Shown piece by piece: positions 34,235 through 43,334 of a stretch of DNA of 64,000 bases. How positions within the stretch are numbered: position 1 is the stretch's first letter; each line of letters starts with the position of its first letter. Source of the stretch: Paraburkholderia heleia NBRC 101817 (lineage in GTDB: Bacteria; Pseudomonadota; Gammaproteobacteria; Burkholderiales; Burkholderiaceae); assembly GCF_000739775.1 (NCBI RefSeq), contig NZ_BBJH01000007.1, positions 62,001 to 126,000 of the forward strand, given 5' to 3'. The notes below the pieces were generated by a model. That model was not told the DNA's origin and made no database searches. It saw nothing but the letters and a program-made list of their open reading frames with translations. The translations under genes and the position numbers were made by a program.

Positions 34235-35245
34235 ATGGACGACGATAACGCCCTCACCCTCGACATCTGGCTCGTGCGCGTATTGCGCACGCTGCTGGTC
34301 GAGCGCAGCGTCACGCAGGCAGCGCTGCGCCTGAACCAGACCCAGCCCGCCATCAGCACGGCGCTGCGCCGGCTGCGCGAGATCCTGGGCGATCCGATCC
34401 TCGTGCGCGGCAAGGCCGGCATGGTGCCGACCGAATATGGCGAGTCGCTGTTGCAGCACGCGCAGCGCGTGCTGCGCGACGTGGAGTTCGTGGCCACGCC
34501 GCACGGCGAGTTCGACCCCGAGCGCTCGAAGCGCACGTTTCGTCTCGCCGCCCCCGACTACCTCAACGACTTCTTCATGCCGACGCTGATCGCGCGCTTT
34601 CGCGAGACGGCGCCGGCGGCGCGGCTGGAAATCCTCTCGCTCTCGCCTACGCTCGACCATCACGGCGCGCTGGACGCCGGCGAGCTCGACATCGTGATCG
34701 GCAACTGGCCGAAGCCCGAGGCGCGTTTCGCGCGCAGCGACCTGTTCTCCGACACGGTCGTCTGCATGATGCGCGCGGATCATCCGCTCGCGCGCCGCGA
34801 GCTCACGCGCGAGGCGTATCTCGCCGCGCCCCACCTTGCGCCCACGCCCTACACAGGCTCGCATGCCAGTGCGATCGATCTGGGGTTTGCAAAGGCGAAG
34901 GCCGAGCGCCGCATCGTCGCGACGCTGCCTTACTTCGGGCTCGTGCCGCAGGTCTTGCTGCAATCGGATCTGATCTTCACGACGACACGGCGCTTCGCGC
35001 AGCACTACGCGAAGCTCATGCCCATTGCCGTCGTCGAGACGCCGTTCGCGTTCCCGCGCATTCACTGCTATCAGATGTGGCATCCGCAGCCGGACAGACC
35101 CAGCGACGTGGAATGGCTGCGCGGGTTGATCGAAGCGGTGTCGGGATCGTTGACCGCCGAGCGCGGCACGAAGCGCACCGGGGCGAGGAAGGCCGCGAGC
35201 GCGAGCGGCGCAGCGGCGCCCACGCCGCCGCTCGAAGCTGCCTGA
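34235..35245 (+). CDS. LysR-family regulator, NodD/SyrM-like subfamily
   Basis: A 336-residue regulator. The winged helix is at residues 10-70 (LLVERSVTQAALRLNQTQPA, ISTALRRLREILGDPILVRG) and the effector domain follows (FRLAAPDYLNDFFMPTLIAR, LDIVIGNWPKPEARFA). This DYLNDFF / IVIGNW style belongs to the NodD-like branch. It ends toward the xdh operon with a shared hairpin between, so it is a possible but unproved regulator of it. A T-N12-A palindrome stands before xdhA at 39929. Confidence 0.9.
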   Translation: MDDDNALTLDIWLVRVLRTLLVERSVTQAALRLNQTQPAISTALRRLREILGDPILVRGKAGMVPTEYGESLLQHAQRVLRDVEFVATPHGEFDPERSKRTFRLAAPDYLNDFFMPTLIARFRETAPAARLEILSLSPTLDHHGALDAGELDIVIGNWPKPEARFARSDLFSDTVVCMMRADHPLARRELTREAYLAAPHLAPTPYTGSHASAIDLGFAKAKAERRIVATLPYFGLVPQVLLQSDLIFTTTRRFAQHYAKLMPIAVVETPFAFPRIHCYQMWHPQPDRPSDVEWLRGLIEAVSGSLTAERGTKRTGARKAASASGAAAPTPPLEAA

Positions 35246-35267
35246 ACAAAGCTGCCCGAACCCACGC

Positions 35268-35300
35268 AAACGGGCGCCCTCATCACCGAGGCGCCCGTTT
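35268..35300. terminator. Bidirectional terminator between lysR and xdhC
   Basis: Arms AAACGGGCGCC and GGCGCCCGTTT enclose an 11-base loop between convergent genes; the A/T ends give a short T-run in each direction. Confidence 0.7.
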
Positions 35301-35321
35301 CGCCCGGTGCAACTCGTGCAA

Positions 35322-35912
35322 TCAGGCGCGCACGAGCGCGGCCGTTCTCACCACCGCCGGGCGCTGCGCCACCCGCATCTGCATGAGTTGCGCGGCGACC
35401 GCGACCGCAATCGACGCAGGCGCCTTGTCGACGATCCCCGCCACGCCGATCGGGCACGTCATCTCGTTCATGCGCTGCGCTTGCACGCCGCGCTCGATGA
35501 GCCGCCGCTCGAACTTCACGCGCTTCGTTTTCGAGCCGATCAGGCCGAACCATGCGAAATCGCGCCGCCGCATGATGCGCTCGGTCAGCTCGAAGTCGAG
35601 TGCGTGATTGTGCGTCATCACGAGGAAGTACGCGCCCGCCGGCGCGTCGTCGACGATCGCCGCCGGCGTGTCCGTCGCCTCGATCTGCACGTTGGCGGGC
35701 ACCTCGTCGGGGAACAGCTCGTCGCGCTCGTCCACCCACTGCACGACACACGGCAGCATGCCGAGCAGCGTGACGAGCGCGTGCCCCACGTGCCCCGCGC
35801 CGAACAGCACGATGTGCATCGGCGCGTAGTGCGGCACCGGCGTGCTGCGGCGGCCGATGATCACGCGTCCAGTTTCGTCGACGCGCACGCAATGTTCAGG
35901 ACGCTGATTCAT
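35322..35912 (-). CDS. xdhC: XdhC-like xanthine dehydrogenase maturation protein, N-terminally short
   Basis: A 196-residue protein with only the Rossmann-like C-terminal domain of XdhC (HIVLFGAGHVGHALVTLLG, VDERDELFPDEVPANVQIEA, FLVMTHNHALDFELTERIMR, GLIGSKTKRVKFERRLIERG, CPIGVAGIVDKAPASIAVAV). Full XdhC proteins are usually near 280-340 residues and begin with a XdhC_CoxI domain that is absent here; its start ATG overlaps the xdhB stop (ATGA), leaving no room. XdhC inserts sulfurated molybdenum cofactor into XdhB. The remaining domain may suffice, or the protein may be impaired, or the missing half may be supplied elsewhere. Confidence 0.88.
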   Translation of the reverse strand: MNQRPEHCVRVDETGRVIIGRRSTPVPHYAPMHIVLFGAGHVGHALVTLLGMLPCVVQWVDERDELFPDEVPANVQIEATDTPAAIVDDAPAGAYFLVMTHNHALDFELTERIMRRRDFAWFGLIGSKTKRVKFERRLIERGVQAQRMNEMTCPIGVAGIVDKAPASIAVAVAAQLMQMRVAQRPAVVRTAALVRA

Positions 35913-38275
35913 TTCGCGGCCCCCTCGCGCGCCATCGCCCGCACCGCGCGCACGCCCTTGAGGATTTCCTCGGCGGTGGCCGGCGCATTCATCGGCGGAT
36001 TGAAGCGGTAATCGGCCACGCTCGCCACGGCGTCGCGAATCGCGAAGAACACCGAGAACGGCAGCAACAGCGGCGGCTCGCCCACGGCCTTCGAGCGGTG
36101 GATGCTGTCCTCCGCGTTGCGGTTCTCGAAGAGCCGCACGTTGAATTCCGCCGGCGTGTCGTTCACGGTCGGAATCTTGTAGGTGGACGGCGCATGCGTC
36201 ATGAGCTTGCCGTCGGGCTTCCACCACAGCTCTTCCGTGGTGAGCCAGCCCATGCCCTGGATGAAGCCGCCCTCCACCTGGCCCACGTCGAGCGCCGGGT
36301 TCAGCGACGCGCCCACGTCGTGCAGCGCATCGGCGCGCAGCACGCGCATTTCGCCCGTGAGCGTGTCGATCACCACTTCCGATACTGCCGCGCCATACGA
36401 GTAGTAGTAGAACGGCCGCCCGCGCAGCGTCGCCTGATCCCAGTACAGCTTGGGGGTGGTGTAGAAACCATCGGACCAGAGCTGGACGCGCGCGAGATAG
36501 GCCTTCGAAACCAGCGTTTCGAACGGCACGATCGTCTCGCCCACGATCACCGAGTCGTTGGCGAAACGCACGTCGGCGGCGCTGACTTCGCCCTTGCCGT
36601 AAGTCGTCGCCGCGAGTGCGGCGAGGCGCTCGCGCAGCTGGCGTGCGGCGTCCTGCGCCGCCTTGCCGTTCAGGTCGGTGCCGGTCGAGGCCGCCGTAGC
36701 GGATGTGTTCGCGACCTTGCTCGTGTCCGTCGCGCTCACGCGCACGCGGCCGAACTCGATGCCCAGTTCCTGCGCCACCACCTGCGCGACCTTCGTGTTC
36801 AGGCCCTGGCCCATTTCGGTGCCGCCGTGATTCACGAGCACCGAGCCGTCGGTGTAGATGTGGACGAGCGCGCCCGCCTGGTTGAAGTGCGTGACGTTGA
36901 ACGCGATGCCGAACTTGACCGGCGTGAGCGCGATGCCCTTCTTGAGCACGGCGTTGTTCGCGTTGAATTCGCGAATCGCGGCGCGCCGCGCGCGATAACC
37001 GCTCGTTTGCACCAGCTCGTCGATCAGCTCGTGAATGACGTTGTCCTCCACGACCTGGCCATAAGGCGTCTCGTTGTTCTGCGTCTTGCCGTACAGATTG
37101 CGGCGGCGCACGTCGAGCGAATCGAGGCCGAGCGTGCGCGCCACGTCGTCCATGATGTATTCGATAGCGAACGCGCCCTGCGGGCCGCCGAAGCCGCGAA
37201 ACGCCGTGTTCGACTGCGTGTTGGTCTTGCCGCAGAAACCGGCGATCGAGACGTCGGGCAGCCAGTAGGCGTTGTCGAAGTGGCAAACGGCGCGCGTCAT
37301 CACCGGGCCGGAAAGGTCCGCGGAAAAGCCGCAGCGCGAGGTCATGTCGACCGACACGCCTTCGATCGTGCCCTGGTCGTCGTAGCCCACTTCGTAGGTG
37401 TAGTGGAAATCGTGGCGCTTGCCCGTGACCATCATGTCGTCGTCACGGTCGGGGCGCAGCTTCACGGGACACAGCAGCTTCCACGCGGCGAGCGCCGCGC
37501 AGCAGGCAAAGAGGCCTGACTGCGATTCCTTGCCGCCGAAGCCGCCGCCCATGCGGCGGCACTCCACGAGCACGTTGTGCGAGGCGACGCCCAGCACATG
37601 CGCGACGAGGTGCTGCATTTCGCTCGGGTGCTGCGTGGAGCACCACACGTGCATGCCGTCGTCGTCCTTCGGCACCGCGTAGGCAATCTGGCCTTCGAGG
37701 TAGAACTGCTCCTGGCCGCCCAGCAGCATCTCGCCTTCATGCCGATGCGCGGCGCGCGCGGCGCGCGTGGACGCCTCGCCGCGCGCCAGCTTCATCGGCG
37801 GCAGCACCGACTGCTGGGCGGCGCGCGCCTGCTGCGCCGTGAGCACGGCGGGGAGTTCTTCGTACTGCACCTCGGCGCGGCGCGCGGCGCGGCGCGCCGT
37901 GTCGTGCGACGTCGCCACCACGATGAACATGGGCTGGCCCACGTACTGCACGACGCCATCGGCGAGCACCGGATCGTCGTGGACGATCGGGCCGCAGTCG
38001 TTCACGCCGGGAATGTCCTCGGCCGTGAGCACGGCCACGACGCCGGGCGTCGCACGCACTTTTGCGAGGTTCATCGAGACGATGCGGGCGTGCGGCTTCT
38101 GCGAAAGCCCGAGCGCGGCGTGCAGCGTGCCGGCCACGACCGGAATGTCGTCGGTATACGTGGCGCGGCCGCTCACGTGCAGATGCGCGGACTCGTGCGG
38201 GCGCGAGACGTGCACTTGCGCGAAGGGCTCGCGCGCCTTGAGTTCGTCCAGGAACGGTTCGGCTTGCTGGTTCAT
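35909..38275 (-). CDS. xdhB: Xanthine dehydrogenase, molybdopterin-binding subunit
   Basis: A 788-residue large subunit that hydroxylates hypoxanthine and xanthine to urate. Molybdenum-site motifs are GGGFGGKESQ (about residue 240), FRGFGGPQGAFA, GTEMGQGLNTK and the late VGEPPLLLPFS with the catalytic glutamate. It lacks a signal peptide and should be cytoplasmic. It lies 40 bp after xdhA and overlaps xdhC by 4 bp, giving an operon xdhA-xdhB-xdhC. Confidence 0.96.
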   Translation of the reverse strand: MNQQAEPFLDELKAREPFAQVHVSRPHESAHLHVSGRATYTDDIPVVAGTLHAALGLSQKPHARIVSMNLAKVRATPGVVAVLTAEDIPGVNDCGPIVHDDPVLADGVVQYVGQPMFIVVATSHDTARRAARRAEVQYEELPAVLTAQQARAAQQSVLPPMKLARGEASTRAARAAHRHEGEMLLGGQEQFYLEGQIAYAVPKDDDGMHVWCSTQHPSEMQHLVAHVLGVASHNVLVECRRMGGGFGGKESQSGLFACCAALAAWKLLCPVKLRPDRDDDMMVTGKRHDFHYTYEVGYDDQGTIEGVSVDMTSRCGFSADLSGPVMTRAVCHFDNAYWLPDVSIAGFCGKTNTQSNTAFRGFGGPQGAFAIEYIMDDVARTLGLDSLDVRRRNLYGKTQNNETPYGQVVEDNVIHELIDELVQTSGYRARRAAIREFNANNAVLKKGIALTPVKFGIAFNVTHFNQAGALVHIYTDGSVLVNHGGTEMGQGLNTKVAQVVAQELGIEFGRVRVSATDTSKVANTSATAASTGTDLNGKAAQDAARQLRERLAALAATTYGKGEVSAADVRFANDSVIVGETIVPFETLVSKAYLARVQLWSDGFYTTPKLYWDQATLRGRPFYYYSYGAAVSEVVIDTLTGEMRVLRADALHDVGASLNPALDVGQVEGGFIQGMGWLTTEELWWKPDGKLMTHAPSTYKIPTVNDTPAEFNVRLFENRNAEDSIHRSKAVGEPPLLLPFSVFFAIRDAVASVADYRFNPPMNAPATAEEILKGVRAVRAMAREGAAK

Positions 38276-38315
38276 TGTTTCGTTCTCCGTATGTCTTTTC
38301 CGGGTCCTGGATGTC

Positions 38316-39854
38316 TCAAGCCGTTTCCGCGGCTACGTTGCGCACATTGAGCGCCTGCGGCGCAAGCGGATTGTGCGGACGCGTTTCGAGCCAGAAGCGA
38401 TACAGCGTGTTCTTCGCGGCCTCGAGGCGGTAGTCGCTCGTCGCGCGCATGTCGGACAGCGGCGCGTAGTCGTTGCCGAGCGCGATCATCGCGGCCTGCG
38501 CCGTGGCTTCGTGCCATTGCGCGCCGGCGAGCACGCCTTCCGCGTGGGTCGCGCGCTTCGGTGTCGCCGCCATGCCGCCAAAGGCAATGCGCGGCTCGCG
38601 GATCACGTCGCCATCGGCGATATAGGCGAAGGCGGCGCACACGGCCGAGATGTCCGAGTCGAAGCGCTTCGAGACCTTGTAGGTGCGAAAACGCAGGTTC
38701 GCGCGCGCGCCGGTGCGCGTGGGCACCTTGAGCGCGAGCACGAACTCGTGCCCGGCCATGTCCTTCTTCTGGTAAGCGAGGTAGAGGTCTTCGAGCGGCA
38801 TTTCGCGCTCGACCTCGCCGCCGCGCAGCACCACGCGCGCGCCCAGCGCGATGAGCCCCGGCATCGAGTCGCCGATGGGCGAACCGTTCGCGACGTTGCC
38901 GCCGATCGTCCCCGCGTTGCGGATAGGCAGCGAGGCAAAGCGCTGCCACATCTCCTCGAGTTCCGGATAGTGCCGGGCGAGTTCCGCATAACCGCGCTCG
39001 ACGCTCACGCCCGCGCCGATCTCGATCCATGCGTCGCTCACGCCGATGCGCCGCATCGCGTCGACCTGGCCCACGTAGACGATGTCGCCGAGTTCGCGCA
39101 TCTGCTTCGTGACCCACAGGCCGATGTCGGTGCTGCCCGCGAGAATGCGCGTGTCGGGGCGCGCGGCCTTGATCGCGGCGAGCGCTTCGACGGTGCGCGG
39201 CGCGTCGTACTGCTGGCCGCGGCTCTCGTAGTGGAAGGTGTCCTTGCGCTCGAGCGTGGCGAGCGTCTGTGCAAGCGCCTTTACGTCGATGGGCTGCTTC
39301 GGCGCGCCGGACTGGAACATCTGCTCGGCGGCGTCGAGGATCGGCCGGTAGCCCGTGCAGCGGCACAGGTTGCCCGTGAGCGCATTGGCGATCTCGTCGC
39401 GCGAAGGCACGCTGCACGCGCCCCTGGCGCCACAGGCGTGACTGGACTGGCCCGCGTGCTCGTGGCCGTGCTTCTCGTAGAGCGCCCACATCGACATCAC
39501 GAAACCCGGCGTGCAAAAACCGCACTGCGAGCCGTGGCAGTCGACCATGGCCTGCTGCACGGGGTGCAGCGAGCCGTCGGGCTGGCGCAGGTCTTCGACG
39601 GTGAACAGCGCCTTTCCATCGAGCGTCGGCAGGAACTGGATGCAGGCGTTGACGGCCTTGAAGCTCACGCCGCCCGCCTCGTTGCGCTCGCCCACCACGA
39701 CCGTGCAGGCGCCGCAGTCACCTTCGGCGCAGCCTTCCTTGGTGCCGGTGCAGCGCGCGTCTTCGCGCAGGTACTGGAGAACGGTGCGGGTGACGCCCGC
39801 GTCGCTGACTTCGCGAATCGCGTTGCGGTGGTAAAAGCGGATCGGCTGGCTCAT
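38316..39854 (-). CDS. xdhA: Xanthine dehydrogenase, iron-sulfur and FAD subunit
   Basis: A 512-residue small subunit. The plant-type [2Fe-2S] centre uses Cys42, Cys47, Cys50 and Cys71; the second centre uses Cys111, Cys114, Cys164 and Cys166 (CGFC and CRC motifs). The FAD-binding domain starts near residue 200 ([20 protein letters not shown]), with [13 protein letters not shown], and a CO-dehydrogenase-like flavoprotein C-terminus follows. Between the two cysteine pairs of centre II is an extra segment of about 20 residues rich in His and Cys ([19 protein letters not shown]). The ATG was chosen by family fit; the longer frame reaches through the upstream palindrome. Confidence 0.95.
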   Translation of the reverse strand: MSQPIRFYHRNAIREVSDAGVTRTVLQYLREDARCTGTKEGCAEGDCGACTVVVGERNEAGGVSFKAVNACIQFLPTLDGKALFTVEDLRQPDGSLHPVQQAMVDCHGSQCGFCTPGFVMSMWALYEKHGHEHAGQSSHACGARGACSVPSRDEIANALTGNLCRCTGYRPILDAAEQMFQSGAPKQPIDVKALAQTLATLERKDTFHYESRGQQYDAPRTVEALAAIKAARPDTRILAGSTDIGLWVTKQMRELGDIVYVGQVDAMRRIGVSDAWIEIGAGVSVERGYAELARHYPELEEMWQRFASLPIRNAGTIGGNVANGSPIGDSMPGLIALGARVVLRGGEVEREMPLEDLYLAYQKKDMAGHEFVLALKVPTRTGARANLRFRTYKVSKRFDSDISAVCAAFAYIADGDVIREPRIAFGGMAATPKRATHAEGVLAGAQWHEATAQAAMIALGNDYAPLSDMRATSDYRLEAAKNTLYRFWLETRPHNPLAPQALNVRNVAAETA

Positions 39855-40219
39855 GGTTTCTGGCTCGTCGTTGGCTGCGGCTCGCAAAAGGCGTATGCCG
39901 CTCGAGTGGACGATTCGAAAACTATCACTGCCAATATTGGCAACCCATAGCGGGAGGAGCATGGGGGATATATCGTTGGATCGATAAATCGGCGTGCTCC
40001 AGTGCGGCTGCGCTTATGTTGAAGTGTCTCGATCACGTGATATCCAAACCGATTCACGAGTATCGGACATATTCGACTGACCATTTGCGCGTCCGAACGC
40101 CGATATCTGCGCAGAAAACGCGTGTTCCGCCAGCCGGAACAGCTTTTCAATTTCTGCATAAAAACCGGTTCCATGGGACAATCACGGCTTTCCCGCCGTT
40201 TTCCATCCGCATTTCCCCT
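39855..40219. other. Divergent intergenic region, 365 bp
   Basis: It lies between xdhA (minus) and the MFS gene (plus) and is clearly AT-richer than the genes around it. It holds the palindrome at 39929-39942 and a looser repeat TATCG-N6-CGATA at 39971-39986. No coding sequence is supported. Confidence 0.5.
39929..39942. promoter_or_regulatory. Perfect palindrome upstream of xdhA, LysR-type operator candidate
   Basis: TGCCAATATTGGCA reads the same on both strands and fits the T-N12-A style of LysR-family sites. It is 75 bp before the xdhA start and about 280 bp before the divergent MFS start, so one regulator could control both. Confidence 0.5.
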
Positions 40220-41464
40220 ATGTCCGTTGATTTGGCGCCCCCGCGCAAAGCCGCGTCGACGACCCTGCAGATCATTCCGGTCGTCTTTTTCACCTTCCTC
40301 TGCTACCTGACGATCGGCATTCCGCTCGCCGTGCTGCCCGGCTACGTGCACAACGACCTCGGTTTCAGCACCGTGGTGGCGGGCGCCGCGATCAGCGTGC
40401 AGTACATCGCCACGCTCTGCTCGCGCGCACTCGCGGGCCGCTCGGCGGATACGCTCGGCCCCAAGAAAACCGTGACGATCGGCCTGACGATCTGCGGCGC
40501 GAGCGGGGTGCTGCTGCTGCTCGGCACGCTCGTCGATCACTGGCCCGGCCTCTCGCTCGCGCTGCTGGTGGTGAGCCGCCTGTTGCTCGGCTGCGGCGAA
40601 AGCCTGTGCGGCACCGGTGCGATCCTCTGGGGCATCGGCCGCGTGGGCACCGCGCACAACGCGAAGGTAATCTCCTGGAACGGCATCGCCACCTACGGCG
40701 CGCTCGCGATCGGCGCACCGCTGGGCGTGGTAATGGCACACGCCCTCGGCTACTGGATACTCGGCATTTCGGTCATCGCGCTGGCCGCGCTCGGCTTCTG
40801 GCTCGCGCGCCCCATCGCGCCGGTGCCGATCGTGCACGGCGAGCGCATGTCGTATCGCAGCGTGTTCACGCGCGTGCTGCCGCACGGCATCGGCCTTGCG
40901 CTCGGCTCGGCGGGCTTCGGCTCCATCGCGACCTTCATCACGCTGTTCTACGCCGCGCGCCATTGGCCCAACGCCGCGTTCACGCTCACGATGTTCGGTC
41001 TGATGTTCATCGGCGCGCGGCTGTTGTTCGCCAACACCATCAAGCGCTTCGGCGGCTTTCGCGTCGCCATCGTCTCGTTCTCGTGCGAATGCGCGGGCCT
41101 CTTGCTGCTGTGGCTCGCGCCCACGCCGCAAGTCGCGCTCGCGGGCGCGGCGCTCACCGGCTTTGGCTTCGCGCTCGTGTTCCCGGCGCTCGGCGTCGAG
41201 GCGGTCGGGCTCGTGCCGCCCGCCAGCCGCGGCGCGGCGCTTTCCGCCTACTCGGTGTTCCTCGACCTCTCGCTGGGCATTACCGGCCCGCTCGCCGGCT
41301 ATGTGGCGAATCTGTTCGGCTATCGGTCCGTGTTTCTCTTCGCCGCCATCGCGGCGGCTTGCGCCGTGGCGCTTTCGGTATCGCTTCATCGCAAGAGCGT
41401 GCGTGCGCACGCCGCGCACGCCGCACATAGCGCACATAGCGCACAAAACGCGCGCGGGGAATAA
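40220..41464 (+). CDS. MFS transporter, YfcJ/YhhS-like
   Basis: A 414-residue major facilitator with twelve helices. The start [20 protein letters not shown] and [20 protein letters not shown], then [16 protein letters not shown] (loop 2-3), match the YfcJ/YhhS group of putative efflux proteins. The ATG at 40220 was chosen because the membrane part starts soon after; the longer upstream frame is not protein-like. The C-terminal 16 residues are a His/Ala-rich repeat (see 41405-41449). It is divergent from xdhA and could move a purine-related compound, but that is only context. Confidence 0.87.
   Translation: MSVDLAPPRKAASTTLQIIPVVFFTFLCYLTIGIPLAVLPGYVHNDLGFSTVVAGAAISVQYIATLCSRALAGRSADTLGPKKTVTIGLTICGASGVLLLLGTLVDHWPGLSLALLVVSRLLLGCGESLCGTGAILWGIGRVGTAHNAKVISWNGIATYGALAIGAPLGVVMAHALGYWILGISVIALAALGFWLARPIAPVPIVHGERMSYRSVFTRVLPHGIGLALGSAGFGSIATFITLFYAARHWPNAAFTLTMFGLMFIGARLLFANTIKRFGGFRVAIVSFSCECAGLLLLWLAPTPQVALAGAALTGFGFALVFPALGVEAVGLVPPASRGAALSAYSVFLDLSLGITGPLAGYVANLFGYRSVFLFAAIAAACAVALSVSLHRKSVRAHAAHAAHSAHSAQNARGE
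41405..41449 (+). repeat. Five 9-bp repeats encoding Ala-His-rich tail
   Basis: Five in-frame units of the form GCR-CAY-RSC (the last is degenerate) code for [15 protein letters not shown] at the end of the MFS protein. Copy number could vary without breaking the frame. Confidence 0.75.
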
Positions 41465-41631
41465 GCGGCAGGCGCGCCGCGTTAGTCACTATGTCGATGC
41501 CTGCGTTCGCGATGAGCCGCGCGACGCGTCCGCATGCCCTCCCAGCTCGGCGTCGTCGTCATAGCGCGGCTAATGCCTCGCCGGATAGCCCTGTGCAGGA
41601 CTTCCTGCGAGCTTCCCAGGAGGGAATCATC

Positions 41632-41778
41632 ATGAAGCGATTCAGGATGGTGCTTGCGTGTCTCGTTTGCCTCGGCATGGCCGCGGTTTCAGGATCGGTT
41701 TCCGCGAGCGGCGATATGAATCAGGGCGGCAACGGCGCGTCGAGCAGTTCGACCAATTCCTCAGGCGGTGGCTATTGA
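41632..41778 (+). CDS. Small secreted Gly/Ser/Asn-rich peptide
   Basis: A 48-residue protein with an excellent AGGAGG site nine bases before the ATG. The signal peptide is RMVLACLVCLGMAAVSGSVS, cut near SVSA-SG; the mature part is only about 22 residues, GDMNQGGNGASSSSTNSSGG ending GY. No family recognised. The low-complexity mature part suggests a surface or periplasmic peptide. The strong ribosome site and signal sequence make it more than a chance frame. Confidence 0.7.
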   Translation: MKRFRMVLACLVCLGMAAVSGSVSASGDMNQGGNGASSSSTNSSGGGY

Positions 41779-41791
41779 GCGGCGCGCAAGG

Positions 41792-41832
41792 CGCGCCGGA
41801 CCGGGAAGGGGTTTGCGTGGCGGTCCGGCGCG
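41792..41832. terminator. Hairpin between convergent genes
   Basis: Arms CGCGCCGGACC and GGTCCGGCGCG are perfect over 11 bp with a 19-base loop, between the small secreted peptide and the periplasmic protein gene. There is no T-run, so it may be Rho-assisted or only an RNA-stability element. Confidence 0.45.
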
Positions 41833-41879
41833 TGAGTCGTGATTGCCCAGGAGTTTCAGCGCAATCCGAACACGTTCTC

Positions 41880-42494
41880 TTACATGGGTGGAACGACACC
41901 GTTCTTTTCGACCACCACGCGCTGAGCGGCATACGTACCCTGCGACGCGGATTTCGCGACCACGAAGATTTGCTTGCCTGGCGCCAGATCGGAGCGTGCA
42001 GCCGGCGTGAAGGTGACGACGGGCACATTCGGCGGCACCGTGACCTCGTTGCTGCCGCCCTTGTACGACAGCTTCAGATTGCGGCCGTCCGTGCCCTGCA
42101 CGACAGTATCGACATTCGCATTGGTCATCGTGCTGTTCGGGCCGAGGTCCCACGCGTAGTGCCCCTCCCCCGTGCCGCGCGCGGCTTCCGGGAAGACCAC
42201 GACTTCGGTCGCCGTCAGCTTGCCGTCCGTACCGGTCGTCGCGGCCGTGCCGACGAACGTACCCGGCTTGATGTCGGATAGCTGCATCGACTTGACGGAC
42301 GAGATGGGAACGTTGGCCGCGAGATCGATCGCAACCGTATCGCCGCTGCGCCGATGGACCTTGAGAACATCGCCATCGAGAGAAACGATATTGCCGCGAA
42401 TACGCACCGGCTTCGCGTCAGGAGTCTGCGCGAGCGCACTGCCGGCAAGCGCCATTGCGGCAAGGGCCGCGCCAACCTTGAGTCGAATAGTCAT
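41880..42494 (-). CDS. Periplasmic protein of unknown function
   Basis: A 204-residue secreted protein with signal peptide VGAALAAMALAGSALAQ. The mature part opens with RIRGNIVSLDGDVLKVHRRS, an OB-like beta segment also seen in DUF5666-type proteins, and has VSGTA/VGTAATTGTDGKLTA. It is soluble and beta-rich. It lies 48 bp after the molybdoenzyme gene in the same direction and is probably the third gene of that operon, so it may be an accessory or an acceptor-side partner. No catalytic motif is visible. Confidence 0.7.
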   Translation of the reverse strand: MTIRLKVGAALAAMALAGSALAQTPDAKPVRIRGNIVSLDGDVLKVHRRSGDTVAIDLAANVPISSVKSMQLSDIKPGTFVGTAATTGTDGKLTATEVVVFPEAARGTGEGHYAWDLGPNSTMTNANVDTVVQGTDGRNLKLSYKGGSNEVTVPPNVPVVTFTPAARSDLAPGKQIFVVAKSASQGTYAAQRVVVEKNGVVPPM

Positions 42495-42542
42495 GAATGC
42501 TCCATGTAGCGGACAGGCATTGAGAAAAGAGTCGATTGCACT

Positions 42543-43328
42543 TCAGGAACCGCCGAACCAGCTATAGCCCTGGTTCTCCCAGTAACCGCCGGGATACTCG
42601 TTCGTCACCGTGATGGCGACGATATGCTTCGGATTCTTGTAGCCGAGCTTGGTCGGCATGCGCAGCTTCATCGGAAAGCCGTATTTCGGCGGCAGCACGT
42701 CCCCGTCATAGGTCAGCGTAAGCAACGTTTGCGCGTGCAACGCTGTTGGCATATCGATGCTGGTCCAGTAGTTGTCGGCGCAATGGAGCGCGACGTACTT
42801 CGCTGTCGTATCGGCGCCCGCACGGCGGAGAAAATCGGAGAAACGCACGCCGCCCCAGTGCCCAATGGCACTCCAGCCCTCGATGCAGATATGGCGCGTG
42901 ATCTGGCTTTCCTGTGGCAGCGCGCGCAGTTCGTCGAGGGTCCAGATGCGTTTGCCGTTCGCGCGTCCGCCCACTTGCAGCCGATAAGTCGCAGGATCGA
43001 CTTCCGGTACGTCGTCGATGTCGTAGAACGCGTTGAACGGGAACGGCCGCGTGATCATCGACTCCGGATACGTCGGCGCCATCCTGTGCGGGTCGAACAG
43101 CAGCGCCTGCACGCGGTCATTGAAGAACGACATCTTGCGCAGCATGGTATTCACCGACTTGTCGTTCGACAGATCACAACCCGAGAGCATCGCAATGCCG
43201 CCGAGCGTGAGGATCTGTCTGCCGAGCAGTCTGCGAGCGGGACTCTTCAATTCGCTGCGCGCGTCCTTGACGATCGAATCCGCGTTGGAAACGAGAAACG
43301 CATCGAGTGGCTTTTTGCGAGGGTGCAT
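42543..43328 (-). CDS. Molybdopterin-dependent oxidoreductase (sulfite-oxidase fold), Tat lipoprotein
   Basis: A 261-residue protein of the SUOX/YedY (MsrP) fold. The Mo-ligand cysteine is in RHICIEGWSAIGHWGGVRFS, and the fold-specific LHCADNYWTSIDM and YGFPMKLRMPTKLGYKNPKH follow. The N-terminus has a twin arginine (ARRLLGRQ) followed by a hydrophobic stretch and a lipobox LSGC, so it should cross by Tat and be lipid-anchored. It is 6 bp downstream of a cytochrome-b561-like gene, the likely electron partner in the membrane. Substrate is unknown; protein methionine sulfoxide or sulfite are possible. Confidence 0.87.
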   Translation of the reverse strand: MHPRKKPLDAFLVSNADSIVKDARSELKSPARRLLGRQILTLGGIAMLSGCDLSNDKSVNTMLRKMSFFNDRVQALLFDPHRMAPTYPESMITRPFPFNAFYDIDDVPEVDPATYRLQVGGRANGKRIWTLDELRALPQESQITRHICIEGWSAIGHWGGVRFSDFLRRAGADTTAKYVALHCADNYWTSIDMPTALHAQTLLTLTYDGDVLPPKYGFPMKLRMPTKLGYKNPKHIVAITVTNEYPGGYWENQGYSWFGGS

Positions 43329-43334
43329 GTTCGA

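Noticed and set aside
35913..37286. Long upstream extension of the xdhC frame into xdhB
   Set aside because: The extension lies out of frame inside xdhB and reads as low-quality sequence; the ATGA overlap gives a natural start.
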